Assembly: GCA_021772075.1 (NCBI GenBank)
Contig: JAETNQ010000026.1
Span: forward strand, 1 to 53,012
Length of the DNA: 53,012 bases
From: Lachnospiraceae bacterium
GTDB lineage: Bacteria > Bacillota > Clostridia > Lachnospirales > Lachnospiraceae
Direction of reading: 5' to 3'
Shown here: positions 1 to 8,703 of the stretch, one piece after another
Numbering within the stretch: the stretch's first letter is position 1
Layout of the letters: the number at the start of each line of letters is the position of its first letter
The notes under the pieces: model-generated
The model's database searches: none
Seen by the model: only the letters and a program-made list of their open reading frames with translations
Told to the model about the DNA's origin: nothing
Made by a program: the position numbers and the translations under genes

Positions 1-136
1 AAATAGAAAGACAGATTCGACAACACCAAGATCTTAAAGTCGACAGCAAAATTTTACATATCTAATTTTTATCAGAAAGATTCACGTTCCAAAGACACAA
101 GATTTTTTACGCCCTCCGGTTTGTTGTTGACTCAGT

Positions 137-559
137 CTATCGCAGCAGTGGCATACTGCCTGTGAGCTTATTAACTTTTTTCTTAGGACCGCAGATGGCA
201 AGACCGAAGTATTGCAGAGTGCTTTCTGATACGTTCCCCATCTTTTCAATAAACTCGTCATAGGTTTTGCAACCCTGTGCCAGATCGGAAAAGTCAACCA
301 CGGTCAAATCCTGAAAGTCAGGTTGATAGAGCTTTTCGCGGATTGCTTTGATGATTTCTGGTGAACCTTTCAAAATTGGTACGGGGAACTCAACAATTCC
401 GAGATGTTCGTTTCCACTCTGGTCTGTAACATTTATACCGACCACCTCCGGCATCTCTTTTCCTAGGGTGATTCCCATGATAGCCGTCGTATTTGCGATA
501 ATGCCAAGTGGCAGATTGTCATCAATGACCATGACGCATTTTTTATTCTGTAAATCCAT
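137..559 (-). CDS. DUF2000 family protein
   Basis: Protein of the DUF2000 family; its biochemical role is not established. Visible family features are the N-terminal strand 'CVMVIDDNLP' (residues about 8-17), the following helix with 'GIIANTTAIMGITLG', and 'TVVDFSDLAQG' near residue 85. At 140 aa it is full length for the family, with no signal peptide or membrane segment. The ATG follows an AGGAGG site and overlaps the end of the EamA transporter gene by 17 bases, so it is the last gene of a three-gene minus-strand operon (AraC regulator, transporter, this gene). A role linked to the transported metabolite is inference only. Confidence 0.85.
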   Translation of the reverse strand: MDLQNKKCVMVIDDNLPLGIIANTTAIMGITLGKEMPEVVGINVTDQSGNEHLGIVEFPVPILKGSPEIIKAIREKLYQPDFQDLTVVDFSDLAQGCKTYDEFIEKMGNVSESTLQYFGLAICGPKKKVNKLTGSMPLLR

Positions 560-1457
560 TGCAGATTTCCTCCTGTTTTTGTGTCTTTCCTCTGTATTCA
601 GAAAGGAACAGTCCGATTAGTGCCAGAACCGTACCTATGCCGGACATCACGGTTACTTTTTCGTTCAGGATAAGGGCGGATGTGACAACCGTAATAACCG
701 GAACTAAGTAAATGTAAATGCTTGTTTTGACAGCGCCTAGAATCTTTACAGCCATGTTCCAGGTAACGAAACAGAGTGCGGATGCGCCCAAGCCCAGAAA
801 GATCAGATTTCCCAGGTAGACTGGATTTGCGAACCGTTCTGCTCCAATGCGGCAGTCAAACAGGAATAAAGCAGGTATCATAAATACGATACCATAAGCG
901 AATACCCGCCTTGTGGTTTGGATGGTGTGATATCCCAAACCGCTGATTTTCCGTGTCAATACAGAGTAGCAGGCCCACACAACTGCCGCAGCTACGGCCA
1001 AGAAGTCACCGATAGGACTTAACTGCATCTTTGTTCCGTTAAAGCTGATCAGGCAGATGCCGATCATTGCAACTACAAATCCGACGAAAAAATTTGCACG
1101 CAGTTTTTCTTCCTTTGTGAACAGGTGGGTGAGCATGGCTGTGAAAAAGGGTGCAATAGAAATAATCACACCTACGTTGGAGGCCATTGTATAAGTCAGG
1201 GCAATGTTCTCCAGCAGATAATACAGGCACACACCGCACACTCCCGCTGCAGCAAAGGCAACCTCCTGCCGTTTAGTAGTCCCTCTCATCCGATGAGGGT
1301 AGGCGATCAGGAGTGCGAGAAATCCCAGGATAAACCGGAAGAACAGGATTTCTATCGGCTCAAAATCTATTAAAAGCACTTTGGTGGAGATAAAGGTGAT
1401 TCCCCATATCAGGATCGTTACCAGTGCTGCCAGATGCCCGGCTGCCGTTTTATTCAT
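543..1457 (-). CDS. EamA/DMT-family transporter
   Basis: Inner-membrane permease of the drug/metabolite transporter (EamA) superfamily, normally an exporter of amino acids or other small metabolites. The 304 residues form about ten hydrophobic segments in two EamA repeats (about 8-135 and 150-290). Each repeat has the usual glycine-rich helices, e.g. 'LVTILIWGITFISTKVLL' at the start and 'LIGLFLSEY' at the end. The substrate cannot be read from sequence. The start codon overlaps the AraC regulator stop by 8 bases and the 3' end overlaps the DUF2000 start, indicating translational coupling. The adjacent regulator probably controls it. Confidence 0.9.
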   Translation of the reverse strand: MNKTAAGHLAALVTILIWGITFISTKVLLIDFEPIEILFFRFILGFLALLIAYPHRMRGTTKRQEVAFAAAGVCGVCLYYLLENIALTYTMASNVGVIISIAPFFTAMLTHLFTKEEKLRANFFVGFVVAMIGICLISFNGTKMQLSPIGDFLAVAAAVVWACYSVLTRKISGLGYHTIQTTRRVFAYGIVFMIPALFLFDCRIGAERFANPVYLGNLIFLGLGASALCFVTWNMAVKILGAVKTSIYIYLVPVITVVTSALILNEKVTVMSGIGTVLALIGLFLSEYRGKTQKQEEICNGFTE

Positions 1458-2295
1458 CTGGCGTCTCCTCCTTCGTGGCTTCTTTCTCTAAAAATATGTC
1501 ACGGTAAAGGCCCGGAGCCAAGCCGATAAATCGGTTGAAATAGTTCGTGAAATGGCTCTGGTCGGAAAAGCCTGTCTGCATGGCTGCCTCTATGGGAGGT
1601 ACACCCTGTTCCAGAAGTTTCTTTGCTTTGCCAATGCGTATGTTCTCTAAGTAGCTGTATGGCGTGACGCCTTTGGACTTGGTAAAGGCCCGGAGCAATG
1701 TGGATTTGCTAAGACCAGCATAACGGCAGATCTGATCTAAATAAATCCGATCCGCAAAGTGCTGTTCCATAAAAGCGCAGGCTTTGTCAATTTCCTCCCG
1801 GCATTCCGGGATACAGCTTTCAAAGGGCTGCCCATACCGTTGAATCAACAGAGATATGAGGAGCAGCAGATTTTCTTCTTTGCCGAACTCACAGGAGCCT
1901 TTCATGACCAGTTCGTGGAGTGGGTGCAGATAGCAGGTCACTTCCTCATCGAAAATCACGTTTTGGGAAAAGCCGGGAAGTTCCCTTCTCCCGGTCACTT
2001 CTTCTGCCAGGTCCAGCATGATTTCTTTGGTAATGTTAAATCCCCGGTAACCCAGTGTGCCGTCATCGCTCTGGACACAGGTGTGGTTATCTCCGGGATT
2101 GAAAAGAATGATATTGCCTTTTGTTATGGTGTATTCCTGATTGCGGCAGGAGAGGCAGCGTTCCCCGTCCTCTATAAACCCAATCACATAGTATTCATGG
2201 AAGTGGTTTGGAAACGGCTGCACGATTCCCTCAAAACGGTATGCCTCAATCCGAAGCTCATCATCATAAACCACCGTCCTTGTTTCTTTTTTCAT
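1450..2295 (-). CDS. AraC-family transcriptional regulator with cupin sensor
   Basis: AraC/XylS-type activator. Residues about 25-100 form a cupin-like sensor with 'NHFHEYYVIGFIEDG' and 'NIILFNPGDNH'. The last 100 residues carry the two helix-turn-helix motifs ('YLDQICRYAGLSKSTLLRAF' and 'PIEAAMQTGFSDQSHFTNYF'). I chose the internal ATG nine codons after the first possible start because AAGGAGGG lies directly upstream of it. It is first in the operon with EamA and DUF2000 and presumably activates it in response to a small effector, which is unknown. Confidence 0.9.
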   Translation of the reverse strand: MKKETRTVVYDDELRIEAYRFEGIVQPFPNHFHEYYVIGFIEDGERCLSCRNQEYTITKGNIILFNPGDNHTCVQSDDGTLGYRGFNITKEIMLDLAEEVTGRRELPGFSQNVIFDEEVTCYLHPLHELVMKGSCEFGKEENLLLLISLLIQRYGQPFESCIPECREEIDKACAFMEQHFADRIYLDQICRYAGLSKSTLLRAFTKSKGVTPYSYLENIRIGKAKKLLEQGVPPIEAAMQTGFSDQSHFTNYFNRFIGLAPGLYRDIFLEKEATKEETPDE

Positions 2296-2437
2296 GTGTG
2301 TTCCCTCCTTGCTGTCCTTCATTGTAGCATTTCAAAATGCAAAAGGCTTGTAAAATATCTTCATTTTTCACGGTCTACTGGATAGCCGACCGCAGATATG
2401 GTATGCTATAAGCAATTTATCTGACGGAGGTATGCGT

Positions 2438-2707
2438 ATGGATGAACACCAGAATCCATTAACTTATGAAATAATCAAAGCGGCGGTTGCCGGGGAAAAA
2501 TGGGCAACAGAAAAGATTATAGCACACTATGATTCTTATATTGCAGAACTGTCCACAGTGAAAGAAAGACAGTCGGACGGAAGCGTAAAAATCTATGTGG
2601 ATGAGGATATAAAGCAATCTATTATTTTAAAGCTACTCGAAGAAATACCTAATTTCCCGATGGAGGAAGCGGAGAAACGGGCAAAAGAAGAAGCTGTCGA
2701 TATTTGA
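2438..2707 (+). CDS. HTH_16-type conjugative-transposon regulatory protein
   Basis: Small helix-turn-helix protein of the kind found in the regulatory region of Tn916-like conjugative transposons (ORF8-like, HTH_16). The signature is 'AAVAGEKWATEKIIAHYDSY' (residues about 13-32) followed by a charged C-terminal half with 'DEDIKQSIILKLLEEIP'. An ATG six bases earlier abuts the GGAGG site, so the second ATG with 7-base spacing is used. No sigma-factor or integrase gene is adjacent, so it looks like a stranded relic. A fuller counterpart sits near 20.1 kb. Confidence 0.75.
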   Translation: MDEHQNPLTYEIIKAAVAGEKWATEKIIAHYDSYIAELSTVKERQSDGSVKIYVDEDIKQSIILKLLEEIPNFPMEEAEKRAKEEAVDI

Positions 2708-2984
2708 AATAGTTTCGATGCATTGTGATTTTAGACCGAAGGTTTTATTTATGAATACTAAACTCTGGAAAAGGCAAATTGATACGTTTTGCAAGAGTCA
2801 TATCACCAGATATGTTTTTGGGGGAAGAAAACAAGATATTGCATAGAGGACTTTTATATAAATAGCAAAACCGCAATATAGGGTATTTGAAATGGAGGCG
2901 CAAGAACCCTTCAAAACCGGAGATATAACATTGGGGTATAGTGGTGTCTGATTTTACGAAGTATCGGGCTTGAAAACGGTTCGA

Positions 2985-3319
2985 GGGTACATTATGTGGT
3001 AGAAAAGCCTGAAATAAGCCCTATATGTGGGAAAAATCCGGCTCATGCAGAAATTAGAGTACATAAAATTTGTGTGTTTCTTGGACGAACGGTTCATACT
3101 CATGGAAGAATAAAAGGGTGGGGTAAACTTCAGAAAAAGAAGCCCCCACCTTTTCGCGTAACTAAGAGGGTATCAGAACTTTTCCGCAAAACGGAAAATG
3201 CGGTTGTACCTTTTCGCAAAAGAGGTATGAGTGATAAAACGGTGGTTGCCGGAAAGAAATGGGCAACAGAACGAGTTCTTAGGTATTACGATGATTATAT
3301 GATACCCTGCTATAATTGA
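2985..3319 (+). pseudogene. Decayed mobile-element DNA ending in an HTH_16 gene fragment
   Basis: A frame open for about 107 codons whose parts do not fit one protein. The first part ('HYVVEKPEISPICGK', then 'RTVHTHGRIKGW') vaguely recalls the zinc-binding N-terminus of an ISL3-type transposase; that is weak. The last 20 codons ('VVAGKKWATERVLRYYDDYM') clearly match the HTH_16 protein encoded 600 bases upstream. In between are three TTTTCGC/TTTTCCGC words like those in repeats upstream of conjugative-transposon sigma genes. The 280 bases before this feature show no gene. Confidence 0.5.
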
Positions 3320-4779
3320 TTCCGGATAATATCGGCAAGTGTTATGGCAGCTTTTTTAAATTCTTCACAAGATGTATAGGCATAAGAAAGACGGAGGGAG
3401 TTATTGTGTTCGAAATCATAAATGTCTCCCGGATTTAACAGTATTTTATTTTTCGCAGCTTTTTCAAAAAGCCGCTCCATATTGGTGGCAACCTTTAAGG
3501 TAAGCCAGATATAAAAACCGCCTTTCGGAACAGTCCAATCTGCAAAGTCTTTATAATGCAGAGATAAAACAGCAAGGGCGTGATCTCTCCGGCGCAAGAG
3601 TTCTGCTTTTAAATCGGTCAAATAGTTTTGATACATTCCACTGGAAAGAAGTTCTGCAAATGCCCATTGGGAAATAGAACTGGCACCGTAGTCCGTTTGC
3701 ATCTTAACATCACCTAGTCTTTGAACGATTGGTTCGGCCGCAATGAGCCAGCCGATACGCAGACCGGGAGCAAAGGATTTTGAAGCACTTCCCAAGTAGA
3801 TTACCATGCCTGCTTTATCCATTGATTTCAGCGTTCCGGGTGGATTTCCCTCAAAACACAATTCCTGATAAGCACCATCTTCAATAATGGGCAGACGGTT
3901 GGCGGTACAGAAATCAATTAAATCTTTACGTCTGCTTTCTGACATTGTTATACCAGTAGGATTATGGTTGGTCGGTATGGTATAAAGAATGGAAGAATTC
4001 TGCTGATTGTTTTTTCTTAGTTGCTGTTCCATCTTTCCAAATTGCATACCCTTATCATCCATCGGTATACCGGATAATTTCATTCCGGCAGACTGGAATA
4101 CCTGTAGGGATTTCAGATAAGTCGGGGCTTCTGTGTATATGGTAGAACCGTTTTTTAACAGGCAGACAGAGATTAGCTGTAATGCCTGAAGCGAACCGGA
4201 TGTGACCAATATGCAGGATGGAGGAGCATCAATCCCTAAATTTTTCATGTGTCTGGAAATTGCTTCCCTTAATTCTGGAAGTCCCAATGGTTCTAAATAT
4301 CCCAACGAGGTCATTTTCTGGCTTAATTTTTCTAATACACATTGCCATATCTTTTTCGGGAAAAGACGTGGATCAAGTTCACCAGTCCCCAATCTTATCA
4401 TATCTGGCACAAACTCTAAGCGGTTGATGGCCTGAATTGTAGAATGGTTTGCCTTGAAAAATCCAGAAGAAACGTAATTGCTCCAATCTGGGGAAGGTGG
4501 CAGAAGCAGGGACCATGTATTACTGACAATTTGTGTTCCAGCTCCGTGACAGCCTTCGATAATGCCATAAGAGGCTAATTCATCTATGGCAGTGACAATC
4601 GTACTTCTGTTTACTCCAAAGCTCTCTGCTAAAGTACGTTGTGAAGGAAGTCTAGTTCCGATAGGCCATTCCCCTTTTGCAACTCTATTGCATACGAACT
4701 GTACAATCTGTTGATAAATAGGTGTTACTGATTTTTTATCCGGTTTCCAATCGATCTGGATCGGTGGTGTTCGTTTCAA
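3310..4779 (-). CDS. MocR-type PLP-dependent transcriptional regulator
   Basis: Fusion of a GntR-type winged helix (residues about 8-80, 'TPIYQQIVQFVCNRV', 'RLPSQRTLAESFGVNRSTIV') with a fold-type I aminotransferase domain (about 100-485). PLP-site residues are visible: 'TNHNPTG' and the Schiff-base lysine in 'SASKSFAPG' (about residue 334). The class usually controls amino acid, vitamin B6 or GABA metabolism. Upstream in-frame codons exist, but AGGAG lies 8 bases before a TTG, giving 489 aa, typical for MocR. It is divergent from a LysE exporter, its likely target. Confidence 0.9.
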   Translation of the reverse strand: MKRTPPIQIDWKPDKKSVTPIYQQIVQFVCNRVAKGEWPIGTRLPSQRTLAESFGVNRSTIVTAIDELASYGIIEGCHGAGTQIVSNTWSLLLPPSPDWSNYVSSGFFKANHSTIQAINRLEFVPDMIRLGTGELDPRLFPKKIWQCVLEKLSQKMTSLGYLEPLGLPELREAISRHMKNLGIDAPPSCILVTSGSLQALQLISVCLLKNGSTIYTEAPTYLKSLQVFQSAGMKLSGIPMDDKGMQFGKMEQQLRKNNQQNSSILYTIPTNHNPTGITMSESRRKDLIDFCTANRLPIIEDGAYQELCFEGNPPGTLKSMDKAGMVIYLGSASKSFAPGLRIGWLIAAEPIVQRLGDVKMQTDYGASSISQWAFAELLSSGMYQNYLTDLKAELLRRRDHALAVLSLHYKDFADWTVPKGGFYIWLTLKVATNMERLFEKAAKNKILLNPGDIYDFEHNNSLRLSYAYTSCEEFKKAAITLADIIRNQL

Positions 4780-4949
4780 GCGATCATCTCCTGTTTGGTT
4801 GGTTTTGCATTTACATATTTGGATGGTTACAAAATAGCATAATATCACTATAATTGACTGGTAGCGTGAAAAACAATTTGATTATACCATAGATTATTGG
4901 CTGCATGAAGAAGCAGAGATGAAATTTGGTTGGTTTGGGAGAAAGTGAT

Positions 4950-5561
4950 ATGAACTACTTTTTAGAAGGATTGACTATGGGACTTGCCTATGTTGCCCCT
5001 ATTGGGCTTCAGAACTTATTTGTGATTAATTCGGCGTTGACACATTCACGGAAACGAGCTTTGATCACTGCATTGATTGTAATTTTCTTTGATGTCTCAT
5101 TGGCGTTGGCCTGCTTTTTTGGGGTTGGAGCAGTGATGCAGCGATACGAATGGTTGCAGATGGTGATTTTATTAGTAGGTAGTCTGATTGTAATGTATAT
5201 AGGAATAGGATTGTTGAGGTCGAAGGTGGAAGAATTGAAAAAAGCAGAAGCGGATATGTCCATTCGGAAAACAGTTTCTTCTGCCTGCGTTGTAACTTGG
5301 TTTAATCCACAGGCTGTTATAGATGGGACGATGATGCTCGGTGCATTTCATGTAACACTTTCAGCATCGCAGTCAACACCGTTTATATCAGGTGTTGCTG
5401 CGGCTTCCTGCTTATGGTTTACGGGATTGACTCTGGTGATTTCAATTTTCAGCAGTAGATTTAATGCTAATGTTTTGAGGATGATCAATCGGGTGTGCGG
5501 TGTAATTATTATTTTCTATGGAATAAAATTGTTTTGGAAATTTATATCAATGGTAGTCTGA
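4950..5561 (+). CDS. LysE-family amino acid exporter
   Basis: Membrane exporter of the LysE/ArgO family with about six hydrophobic helices in 203 residues. The N-terminal 'GLAYVAPIGLQNLFVINSAL' is the LysE signature, and 'VTWFNPQAVIDG' matches the conserved central motif. Substrates in the family are basic or other amino acids; the substrate here is not determinable. The first possible TTG lies 24 bases upstream, but ATG with GGGAGAAA ahead matches homolog N-termini better. The divergent MocR gene suggests amino-acid-responsive control. Confidence 0.88.
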   Translation: MNYFLEGLTMGLAYVAPIGLQNLFVINSALTHSRKRALITALIVIFFDVSLALACFFGVGAVMQRYEWLQMVILLVGSLIVMYIGIGLLRSKVEELKKAEADMSIRKTVSSACVVTWFNPQAVIDGTMMLGAFHVTLSASQSTPFISGVAAASCLWFTGLTLVISIFSSRFNANVLRMINRVCGVIIIFYGIKLFWKFISMVV

Positions 5562-5659
5562 GGCTAGGAAAAACTGGTGGTTTGTGTACCATAAATTGTT
5601 ACAATGCATCAGTGGCAGTCAGCGCATTTGGATGAGATATGGAAAATACCAAACTCGTA

Positions 5660-5668
5660 TGTTATACT
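5660..5668 (+). promoter_or_regulatory. Extended -10 promoter for the two-HTH gene
   Basis: TGTTATACT is an extended -10 element (TGnTATACT). TGGAAA lies 17 bases upstream as a poor -35. It lies about 50 bases before the start of the downstream small regulator gene. Confidence 0.4.
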
Positions 5669-5716
5669 GGACGCTGAAAACAAAGAAACAAACGTAAAGA
5701 ATTTATAGAGGTAAAA

Positions 5717-6145
5717 ATGGACGAAAAAAATAATGTGACAAAACAGTTAAAAGAACTTATTTTTGCATACGGGTTTAATAAGAATACGCTTTCCAGATAT
5801 TTAGAATTACCTGTAGATCGTGTGGAAAATCTGGCACAAGGGGATATTGATTTTTTGCCAGATGAACCGACAGATCGTTTTCAGATATTCAATAAAATTA
5901 TGTTTCTCTATGCAAGTGCAACAGAGGATAAAGATTTAAAACTAAGGGCATTTTTACAAGTGCTTATTTCAGAACATAAATTATCAAAGCAGACGATTGC
6001 TAAAATGGCAGATGTGGAAATAAAAGATATTGAAAAATTCTTATCCTATCCGCCCCAAAAGATAGAGGCGGAAGTTAAGTATAAGATAGCAGTTACAGTT
6101 ATGACCTTACGGTTTTTCTTAAAAGATTGTGAATCAAAACTGTAA
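5717..6145 (+). CDS. Small protein with two helix-turn-helix-like segments
   Basis: 142-residue cytoplasmic protein I recognise only as a type seen in Firmicutes. Two similar helical segments can be seen: 'NKNTLSRYLELPVDRVENLA' (about residues 20-39) and 'SKQTIAKMADVEIKDIEKFL' (about 95-114). Each has the spacing of a Cro/XRE or homeodomain-like helix-turn-helix, so DNA binding is likely but unproven. The gene has its own upstream promoter candidate and is followed by a truncated racemase gene. Confidence 0.65.
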   Translation: MDEKNNVTKQLKELIFAYGFNKNTLSRYLELPVDRVENLAQGDIDFLPDEPTDRFQIFNKIMFLYASATEDKDLKLRAFLQVLISEHKLSKQTIAKMADVEIKDIEKFLSYPPQKIEAEVKYKIAVTVMTLRFFLKDCESKL

Positions 6146-6168
6146 TTTTCCAGTTTATAGGAGAGCAA

Positions 6169-6309
6169 TTGCAAATTATTAAAATAAAAGATGGAAAGGA
6201 AATAGAAATAAAAACTATTGGTTTGATTGGCGGAATGACTTGGGATGCGGTATCGCACTATCAGATTATTAATGAAACAATTAATGATATTTATATCGAA
6301 GGAGAGTAA
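6169..6309 (+). pseudogene. N-terminal remnant of aspartate/glutamate racemase
   Basis: A 46-codon frame beginning at TTG behind AGGAGAG. It encodes a short lead followed by 'TIGLIGGMTWDAVSHYQIIN', the conserved N-terminus of Asp/Glu racemases (glycine-rich loop plus the Y-x-x-IN helix). The frame stops after 'ETINDIYIEGE', so roughly 180 residues of the enzyme, including both catalytic cysteines, are absent. The final GGAGAG doubles as the ribosome binding site of the DUF523 gene, suggesting a deletion that joined the two. Confidence 0.7.
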
Positions 6310-6311
6310 TA

Positions 6312-6728
6312 TTGAAAATATTGGTTAGTTCCTGTGTGATGGGTAAAAACTGTAAATATAATGGTGGTAATAATTACAACTCAAGAGTTATGGAATTTTT
6401 AAAGGATAAAGAAGTAATTGAAATTTGTCCAGAATTGTTGGCCAATTTGCCAATTCCCCGGCCATCGGCAGAATTGGTGGACGGAGTTGTAATGAGTATA
6501 GACGGAGAAAATGTTGATAATGAATACCGTCATGCTGTTGAATTAGCAATGAGAGAGATTGGAAATGTGGATATTGATTTGGTAATTCTCCAGTCAAGAA
6601 GTCCTACCTGTGGTGTGAACCAGGTTTATGATGGGAGTTTTACAGGCAGACTGATTAAGGGACAAGGTCTGTTTGCCCAAGCATTGATTAAGGCTGGATA
6701 TAAAGTAGTGGATGCTGAAGATTTTTAG
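6312..6728 (+). CDS. DUF523 family protein
   Basis: 138-residue DUF523 protein of unknown function. Conserved cysteine motifs are present: 'SSCVMGKNCKYNGGNN' at the N-terminus, 'EICPELLANLPIPRP' near residue 40 and 'SRSPTCGVNQVYDGSFTGRL' near residue 95. The cysteine arrangement suggests metal or Fe-S binding, which is inference. The start is TTG with GGAGAG six bases ahead. It is directly downstream of the racemase remnant, with which it may once have formed an operon. Confidence 0.85.
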   Translation: MKILVSSCVMGKNCKYNGGNNYNSRVMEFLKDKEVIEICPELLANLPIPRPSAELVDGVVMSIDGENVDNEYRHAVELAMREIGNVDIDLVILQSRSPTCGVNQVYDGSFTGRLIKGQGLFAQALIKAGYKVVDAEDF

Positions 6729-6858
6729 AAAGTCATTATTGTCCTGGGTTCTATCTAAAGAGCAAATCTACGAAGCAGTCTGGAAAGTGGACCCGGAGCA
6801 TTGCGGGGCGGCAGTGACGAATGTGGTATATTCGCTTAGACGGAAGATTGGGGATGGG

Positions 6859-6864
6859 TACATA
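6859..6864. repeat. Target site duplication, left copy (TACATA)
   Basis: TACATA directly precedes the left inverted repeat and recurs directly after the right one. The uninterrupted homologous gene near 15.1 kb has TACATA only once at this point, which confirms duplication on insertion. Confidence 0.85.
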
Positions 6865-8480
6865 GTGTCTGCTGATTAATAGTCAAAAGCTTGAAAATAC
6901 TGAATTTCTGTTCCTTATGTGGTAAAATAATTGCAAGGGTTTCAATATTTTGAGTTTATTTTTCTTGCAGTTTTTCTGCTGAAAACCATATAGAAGGAGC
7001 TGAAATTCATGTACAAGGAAGTTGATAAGTCACATTTTTCTTTTCTGGATTTTAATCAGCCACTGGGGCTTCATATGAATCCGAACAACCGTTGGATCAA
7101 GATGGCTGATGCCATCCCGTGGGATGTTTTTGAAAAGAAGTATTCCAGACTTTTTAAAGTAAAGACTGGAAATGTTGCAAAGCCGCTTCGTACAGCACTT
7201 GGCGCCCTGATCATACAGACAAAGTTCCAGTATTCTGACAGGGAACTGGTTGAGCAGATCACAGAAAACCCGTATCTACAGTACTTTATCGGGCTGCCGG
7301 GGTATCAGGAAACACCACCATTTGATGCAAGTACGTTGGTGCTGTTCCGTAAGAGAATTAATGCTCGAATGATAGCGGAAGCCAACGAATACATGTTGGA
7401 TGCCCTGAATAGAAAGCAGGATGATGACGATCATCCAAAGCCGCCATCGGGAGGAGGAAGCTCTTCATCAGATATCCATGCAGAAGAGGAGCCTGAAAAC
7501 GAAGGTACATTGATTCTGGATGCCACCTGTGCTCCTGCAAATATCAGATATCCGCAGGATGTTTCTTTACTGAACGAGGCAAGAGAAAAACTGGAAGCCA
7601 TCATTTACAGGTTCCATAAAGCATATGGTCTGCCGTTGCCTCGTCGCTATCGCAGGAAAGCCAGGAAAGATTATCTGGCATTTGCCAAGTGTAAAAAACG
7701 TACCGTAAAGAAGATACGCAGGGCTTTGCGTCAGCAGCTGCAATACGTCAGACGTGATATGGGATATCTGGAAGGCTTTATGTCAGAAGGATATGCGCCA
7801 ACCAGCAAGGAAATCCCACTACTGCAGACCATCTTCCAGTTATATGAGCAACAGCAGTACATGTTTGAAAACAAAGTGCATTCTGTTGACAACCGAATTG
7901 TAAGCATAACCCAGCCATGGCTGAGGCCAATTGTTCGGGGAAAGCTGAATGCACCGGTTGAATTCGGGGCAAAGCTTGATGTCAGCCTTGATTCACAAGG
8001 TTATGCAAGGCTCGAAAAAATATCCTTCGAAGCCTATAATGAAAGCACTTGTCTGCGGGAAGCGGTGGAACGTTTCAAGACTCGAACCGGTCATTATCCG
8101 GAGAGAGTCCTTGCAGATCAGATATACAGGACCAGAGATAACAGAAGCTTCTGTAAATCAAAAGGCATCCGCCTTTCCGGTCCCAAGCTTGGGAGACCAA
8201 GCACAGAAACAATCAAATCAGATAAAAAGACTGAATATCAGGATAATACAGATAGAATAGAAGTGGAACGCGAGTTTAGCCTCGAGAAACGTTGCTACGG
8301 TCTAGGCAAGCTCGTTACCAAACTGGAGGAGACCCAACTTACATCTATTGCATTATCTGTATTCGTTGCGAATCTCTTTAAGATCCGGCGACGAATACTT
8401 TTCGCATTTTTTTATCTGTTTGAAATTTTTACAGAGTATTCTGCTGAGTTAAGACTGAAAATGGCTTAATCAGCAGACAC
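6865..8480 (+). mobile_element. IS1182-type insertion sequence, complete
   Basis: 1616-bp element bounded by perfect 15-bp inverted repeats (GTGTCTGCTGATTAA and its complement) and a 6-bp direct duplication TACATA. It carries one transposase gene whose TAA stop lies within the right inverted repeat. It has inserted into a winged-helix gene fragment; precise removal of the element plus one TACATA restores that reading frame. Intact ends and gene suggest a fairly recent insertion. Confidence 0.92.
7009..8469 (+). CDS. IS5/IS1182-type DDE transposase
   Basis: 486-residue transposase of the IS5/IS1182 kind. The N-terminal DUF772-like domain contains 'PLRTALGALIIQTKFQYSDR' and 'VLFRKRIN'. The catalytic DDE core reads 'LILDATCAPANIRYPQD' (first Asp about residue 172), 'ERVLADQIYRTRDNRSFC' (second Asp) and 'EFSLEKRCYGLG' (Glu). 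A low-complexity acidic/serine linker (about 135-168) sits between. The ATG has AGAAGGAGC upstream. No internal stop or frameshift was seen, so it may be active. Confidence 0.92.
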   Translation: MYKEVDKSHFSFLDFNQPLGLHMNPNNRWIKMADAIPWDVFEKKYSRLFKVKTGNVAKPLRTALGALIIQTKFQYSDRELVEQITENPYLQYFIGLPGYQETPPFDASTLVLFRKRINARMIAEANEYMLDALNRKQDDDDHPKPPSGGGSSSSDIHAEEEPENEGTLILDATCAPANIRYPQDVSLLNEAREKLEAIIYRFHKAYGLPLPRRYRRKARKDYLAFAKCKKRTVKKIRRALRQQLQYVRRDMGYLEGFMSEGYAPTSKEIPLLQTIFQLYEQQQYMFENKVHSVDNRIVSITQPWLRPIVRGKLNAPVEFGAKLDVSLDSQGYARLEKISFEAYNESTCLREAVERFKTRTGHYPERVLADQIYRTRDNRSFCKSKGIRLSGPKLGRPSTETIKSDKKTEYQDNTDRIEVEREFSLEKRCYGLGKLVTKLEETQLTSIALSVFVANLFKIRRRILFAFFYLFEIFTEYSAELRLKMA

Positions 8481-8486
8481 TACATA
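8481..8486. repeat. Target site duplication, right copy (TACATA)
   Basis: Second copy of TACATA, immediately after the right terminal inverted repeat of the insertion sequence. Confidence 0.85.
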
Positions 8487-8534
8487 GAAACGGTGGTTGG
8501 GAGCGGGTATCGGTTTGTAGGATAGATGATATGT

Positions 8535-8570
8535 CAGAGACAGTTTTGTATGAACTGTTTCTGTCTTTTT
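8535..8570 (+). terminator. Rho-independent terminator after winged-helix fragment 1
   Basis: Stem CAGAGACAGTT / AACTGTTTCTG (11 bp, one G-U pair), 7-base loop, followed by CTTTTT. Confidence 0.75.
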
Positions 8571-8703
8571 GCATAATAGTTTGCCAAGCATTAAATATTG
8601 TGATTTCAGTGATGCAACTGCTGGTTGCACAAATTCAAACTAAAATTGGTTGTGATAATAACAAATTTCCAGTATGCTATAAATAAAAAAGGGGGCTGGT
8701 AAT

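Larger units (their letters stand above)
6745..8525 (+). pseudogene. Winged-helix gene 3' fragment (copy 1), split by an IS
   Basis: Joining the sequence left and right of the inserted element restores 'WVLSKEQIYEAVW', 'PEHCGAAVTNVVYSLRRKIG' and 'YIETVVGSGYRFVG' followed by a stop. This is the C-terminal half of an OmpR-type winged helix. No start codon or N-terminal part precedes it, so it was already a fragment before the IS landed. It matches the full-length winged-helix gene near 15.1 kb and another fragment near 9.3 kb. Confidence 0.85.
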
